From NCBI GenBank assembly GCA_022564535.1, contig JADFLD010000042.1:1-9112 (forward strand): a stretch of 9,112 bases of DNA, read 5' to 3'. The notes under the pieces were generated by a model. The model worked only from the letters and a program-made list of their open reading frames with translations. It searched no databases and was not told the DNA's origin. Positions 6,498 to 9,112 of this stretch are shown here, piece after piece (positions within the stretch are counted from its first letter, which is position 1; the number at the start of each line of letters is the position of its first letter). Origin of the DNA: Gemmatimonadota bacterium. Its GTDB lineage: Bacteria; Gemmatimonadota; Gemmatimonadetes; Longimicrobiales; UBA6960. The position numbers and the translations under genes are program-made.

Positions 6498-7777
6498 TGG
6501 GCACCAAGACCGTAGAGTTCGAGGTGGGGCCTGGCCGCGAGATGGGATCGGGTGGCAGCGGCGTGCAGAGCCCTGTGGCCTCCTTCGAGGTCGACGCTCC
6601 GGAAATCGGCACCGAACACATGCTCATCAACATCGGGCCACAGCATCCGGCGACGCACGGCGTGCTTCGCCTCGTGTGCGAGCTCGACGGTGAGACGTTG
6701 GTGAAAGTCTCTCCGGACATCGGCTACCTGCATTCGTCGTTCGAGAAGCTCGGCGAGTACAGGACGTGGAACCAGATCGTCCCACTGACCGACCGGATGG
6801 ACTACCTCGCCCCACTGATCTACAACTGCGCCTACGTGATGTCTGTCGAGAAGCTGATGGGCATCGAGGTCACCGAACGGTGCAAGGTCGTGCGGGTCAT
6901 CTTGATGGAGCTCGACCGGATCTTCGGCCACCTTCTTTGGCTTGGAACCACGGCGATCGACGTGGGAGCCTTCACGCCCTTCCTGTACGCGTTCCAGGAG
7001 CGAGAGAAGATCTACGGGCTCCACGAGTCGCTGACGGGGGCCCGGATCACGACATCCGCGACCCGTGTGGGCGGCATGATGGCGGACTTGCCCGAGGGAT
7101 GGCTCGACGAACTGCTCGCGTTTCTCGACACCTTCCCCAACACGCTCGGCGAGGTCCACCAGCTGCTGACCGGCAACCAGATTCACATTGGCCGCACCCA
7201 GGGTATCGGAGTCATCAGCGGCGAGGATGCCATCAACCACGGCCTCACGGGTGCGACGCTGCGAGCGACCGGCGTGGACTACGACGTCCGCAAGGACCGC
7301 CCGTACTACGACTACGAGACGTACGACTTCGAGGTTCCGGTCGGAGAGCACGGCGACTGCTACGACCGGTATCTGTGCCGGATGGAAGAGATGCAGCAGT
7401 CCGTGCATATCCTTCGCCAGGCGATGGACCGCCTCCCGGGCGGCCCGATCAACGTCGAGGACCCGAACATCTCACTGCCCTCCAAGACCGATGCGATGTC
7501 CGACATGGAGAGCATGATCCACCACTTCAAGCTGATCACCGACGGGATTCCAGCGCCGGAAGGCGACTGCTACATGGCCATCGAGTCGTCCAAGGGCGAG
7601 CTCGGCATGTACCTCGTCGCCGAGGAAGGCGGAACGAAACCGGTCCGCTGGCGCGTGCGGCCGCCTTCGTTCGTGAACCTCTCCGTGATCGCCAAGCTCT
7701 CCGAGGGACACCTCGTGTCCGACCTGATCATGATCAACGCCAGCCTCGACATCGTGCTGGGCGAAATCGACCGATGA
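6497..7777 (+). CDS. nuoD: NADH:quinone oxidoreductase subunit D (49-kDa subunit)
   Basis: 426 residues. With NuoB it forms the quinone-reduction site. ATG 6497 has GGAGG at 6482-6486 ten bases upstream and shares one base with the nuoC stop. The open frame extends 303 bases further upstream, but that part is a shadow of nuoC. Family blocks are clear: INIGPQHPATHGVLRL (45-59) with the conserved His50/His54, DRMDYL with Tyr103 (the quinone-site tyrosine, aligning with Tyr87 of Thermus Nqo4), ELDRIFGHLLWLG, GVDYDVRKD.PY..YETYDFEVP, ESSKGELGMYLV, RVRPPSFVNL and the C-terminal SLDIVLGEIDR. The first ~40 residues precede the family core and are Gly/Glu-rich. The usual YLH[RT]G.EK motif reads YLHSSFEKL here. 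The end overlaps nuoE by four bases (ATGA). Confidence 0.98.
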   Translation: MGTKTVEFEVGPGREMGSGGSGVQSPVASFEVDAPEIGTEHMLINIGPQHPATHGVLRLVCELDGETLVKVSPDIGYLHSSFEKLGEYRTWNQIVPLTDRMDYLAPLIYNCAYVMSVEKLMGIEVTERCKVVRVILMELDRIFGHLLWLGTTAIDVGAFTPFLYAFQEREKIYGLHESLTGARITTSATRVGGMMADLPEGWLDELLAFLDTFPNTLGEVHQLLTGNQIHIGRTQGIGVISGEDAINHGLTGATLRATGVDYDVRKDRPYYDYETYDFEVPVGEHGDCYDRYLCRMEEMQQSVHILRQAMDRLPGGPINVEDPNISLPSKTDAMSDMESMIHHFKLITDGIPAPEGDCYMAIESSKGELGMYLVAEEGGTKPVRWRVRPPSFVNLSVIAKLSEGHLVSDLIMINASLDIVLGEIDR

Positions 7778-8427
7778 GCGACATCCCCTTCAATAACCCC
7801 GGTTGGGCAGGGAACACCGGCGAATTCGACCTCACCGAAGCGGAGGTGCGTGGCGACGACTTCGTCGGCGAACGACCGATGCACGGTGGCCACCCGTCGG
7901 GAGCGGGAACCCTGCCGTTCATGCACGCCGAAAAGCACCCTGACGCCGTCCTCTTCGAGGGTGAGTATCAGGAACGCTTCGAGAAGATTCTGACTCGGTA
8001 CCCGACGAAACAGGCAGCGCTGCTGCCGGCACTCAGCCTCGCCCAGGAACTGCGGGGACACGTCAGCCCCGAAGCGATGGATCGGGTGGCCCACCTCCTC
8101 GACCTCTCGCCGGCGTACGTCCGAGGAGTCACGACGTTCTACACGATGTACAACAAGCGGCCCGTCGGGCGGCACCTGGTGCAGGTGTGTACGAATATCT
8201 CGTGTAATCTGGGAGGCGCGGAGGACGTCGTGGAGGCGTTTCTGCGCTACACCGATACCGAGCTCGGAGGGACGTCCGAAGACGGGAACTTCACCGTGAT
8301 CGAGGCGGAGTGCCTCGCCGCCTGTGGATTCCCGACCTGTGTGCAGATCAACTCGCGCTACTTCGAGAACGTGACCCCCACCGAGGTGCCCAAGATCTGC
8401 GAGCACCTCAAGGCACAAGGGAAGTAG
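7774..8427 (+). CDS. nuoE: NADH:quinone oxidoreductase subunit E (24-kDa [2Fe-2S] subunit)
   Basis: 217 residues from ATG 7774, overlapping the nuoD stop by four bases. NuoE belongs to the thioredoxin-like ferredoxin family and holds the off-pathway [2Fe-2S] cluster N1a beside the FMN of NuoF. The ligands are present in standard spacing: Cys139-x4-Cys144 (VCTNISCNLGG) and Cys180-x3-Cys184 (ECLAACG); Cys189 follows. The helical segment RYPTKQAALLPALSLAQE and GVTTFYTMYNKRPVGRH are typical. Family proteins usually start near EYQERFEKIL (about residue 64), so there is an N-terminal extension of some 60 polar residues. Internal ATGs at 7879 and 7921 could be the true start; only the latter has a weak GGGA-type site. 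The ATGA overlap supports 7774 but does not prove it. Confidence 0.95.
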   Translation: MSDIPFNNPGWAGNTGEFDLTEAEVRGDDFVGERPMHGGHPSGAGTLPFMHAEKHPDAVLFEGEYQERFEKILTRYPTKQAALLPALSLAQELRGHVSPEAMDRVAHLLDLSPAYVRGVTTFYTMYNKRPVGRHLVQVCTNISCNLGGAEDVVEAFLRYTDTELGGTSEDGNFTVIEAECLAACGFPTCVQINSRYFENVTPTEVPKICEHLKAQGK

Positions 8428-8430
8428 CGC

Positions 8431-9112
8431 ATGGCCTACCCGTACGTCTCGGACCACGAGGTGCGCATTCTCAGCACGTACTTCGGCGATCCGAAGCAAC
8501 GCCACGTCGAGACTTATGTCGAGCGCGGCGGATACGCGGCACTGAAGATGGCCTTGGAGATGGGTGCGGAGCAGATCGTCGAGACCGTAAAGTCGTCGGG
8601 CCTTCGCGGAAGGGGTGGGGCAGGCTTCCCCACGGGCTTGAAGTGGTCCTTCATGCCGAAGGACGCGAACAAGCCACACTACCTGCTGTGCAATGCGGAC
8701 GAATCCGAGCCCGGCACGTTCAAGGATCGCGAGCTCATGCGTTGGGACCCGCATCAGTTGATCGAGGGCTGCCTGATCGGGGCTCACGCCATCCGGGCCC
8801 AGCACGTCTACATCTACTGCCGAGGCGAATTCTTCGAAACCAATCAGGTGCTCGCACGAGCCGTCGAAGATGCTTATGCGAAAGGTTATATCGGCAAGGA
8901 TATCATGGGCTCTGGCAACGACATAGAGCTCACAGTCCACCAGGGCGCGGGGGCCTACATCTGCGGTGAAGAAACCGGCCTGATGAACTCGCTCGAGGGG
9001 AAGCGCGGGCTTCCCCGCATCAAGCCCCCATTTCCTGCCGCGGTGGGCGCCTTCGGCATGCCCACGACCATCAACAACGTGGAGACGCTTGCGGCCATTC
9101 CGCACATCGTCG
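8431..9112 (+). CDS. nuoF: NADH:quinone oxidoreductase subunit F (51-kDa FMN/NADH-binding subunit), N-terminal part
   Basis: Begins at ATG 8431, three bases after the nuoE stop, with AAGGGAAG at 8417-8424 as ribosome-binding site, and runs open to the right edge: 227 residues of the usual ~430. NuoF oxidises NADH and passes electrons via FMN to the chain of iron-sulfur clusters. The FMN/NADH site is evident: [15 protein letters not shown] (58-72), [16 protein letters not shown] (88-103), [19 protein letters not shown] (172-190), RIKPPFPA and [10 protein letters not shown] (211-220). The C-terminal cysteine motif for cluster N3 lies beyond the window. [11 protein letters not shown] has Gly-Leu-Met where E. 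coli has Ala-Leu-Ile, a mild variant. It belongs to the same transcript as nuoA-E. Confidence 0.96.
   Translation, partial: MAYPYVSDHEVRILSTYFGDPKQRHVETYVERGGYAALKMALEMGAEQIVETVKSSGLRGRGGAGFPTGLKWSFMPKDANKPHYLLCNADESEPGTFKDRELMRWDPHQLIEGCLIGAHAIRAQHVYIYCRGEFFETNQVLARAVEDAYAKGYIGKDIMGSGNDIELTVHQGAGAYICGEETGLMNSLEGKRGLPRIKPPFPAAVGAFGMPTTINNVETLAAIPHIV

Noticed and set aside
7570..9105. A 511-codon open frame on the minus strand
   Set aside because: Antisense to nuoD, nuoE and nuoF, each supported by motifs. No domain is visible and it has no ribosome-binding site or promoter.
1..9112. tRNA, rRNA, CRISPR array, riboswitch or attachment site
   Set aside because: Nothing with the expected repeats or folds was seen. 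Almost all the DNA is coding, and the longest gap (4531-4757) is explained by two promoters and leaders.

Overview
The window is GC-rich, densely packed bacterial DNA, probably from a Gram-negative organism because one gene encodes an exported periplasmic quinoprotein. The tandem PQQ dehydrogenases with the WPIEERPVP block, together with the style of the complex I subunits, recall environmental lineages such as Gemmatimonadota or Acidobacteriota. That placement is an inference by eye and was not tested.

The layout has three blocks. (1) Positions 1-2814, plus strand: two consecutive genes for PQQ-dependent dehydrogenases of the membrane-type glucose/alcohol dehydrogenase superfamily. The first is cut by the left edge and the second is complete with a Sec signal peptide. 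They are tandem paralogues joined by a 4-base ATGA overlap. (2) Positions 2839-3919: a complete insertion sequence of the IS5 family (IS903-like), with 19-bp perfect terminal inverted repeats and an apparently intact DDE transposase, sitting in the short gap between two converging transcription units. (3) Positions 3976-9112: dcd (dCTP deaminase) on the minus strand, then, divergently, the start of a NADH:quinone oxidoreductase (complex I) operon, nuoA-B-C-D-E-F, with nuoF cut by the right edge. The genes overlap or lie a few bases apart, as expected for one polycistronic message.

The nuo genes build the proton-pumping NADH dehydrogenase: NuoE/F form the NADH-oxidising tip, NuoB/C/D the quinone-reducing connecting module, and NuoA part of the membrane arm. 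The PQQ enzymes would oxidise an unidentified alcohol or sugar in the periplasm and also feed electrons into the respiratory chain, but they are separated from nuo by the IS and by dcd, and nothing shows co-regulation. The dcd-nuoA gap carries a convincing back-to-back promoter pair of matching design (TTGAC-18 bp-TAnCTT).

I found no clear sign of a new biological system. The points most worth following are the vicinal cysteines in the second quinoprotein, the absence of target-site duplication around the IS, the matched divergent promoters, and the N-terminal extensions on NuoC, NuoD and NuoE. There is no RNA gene, CRISPR array or gene-free stretch above 300 bases.
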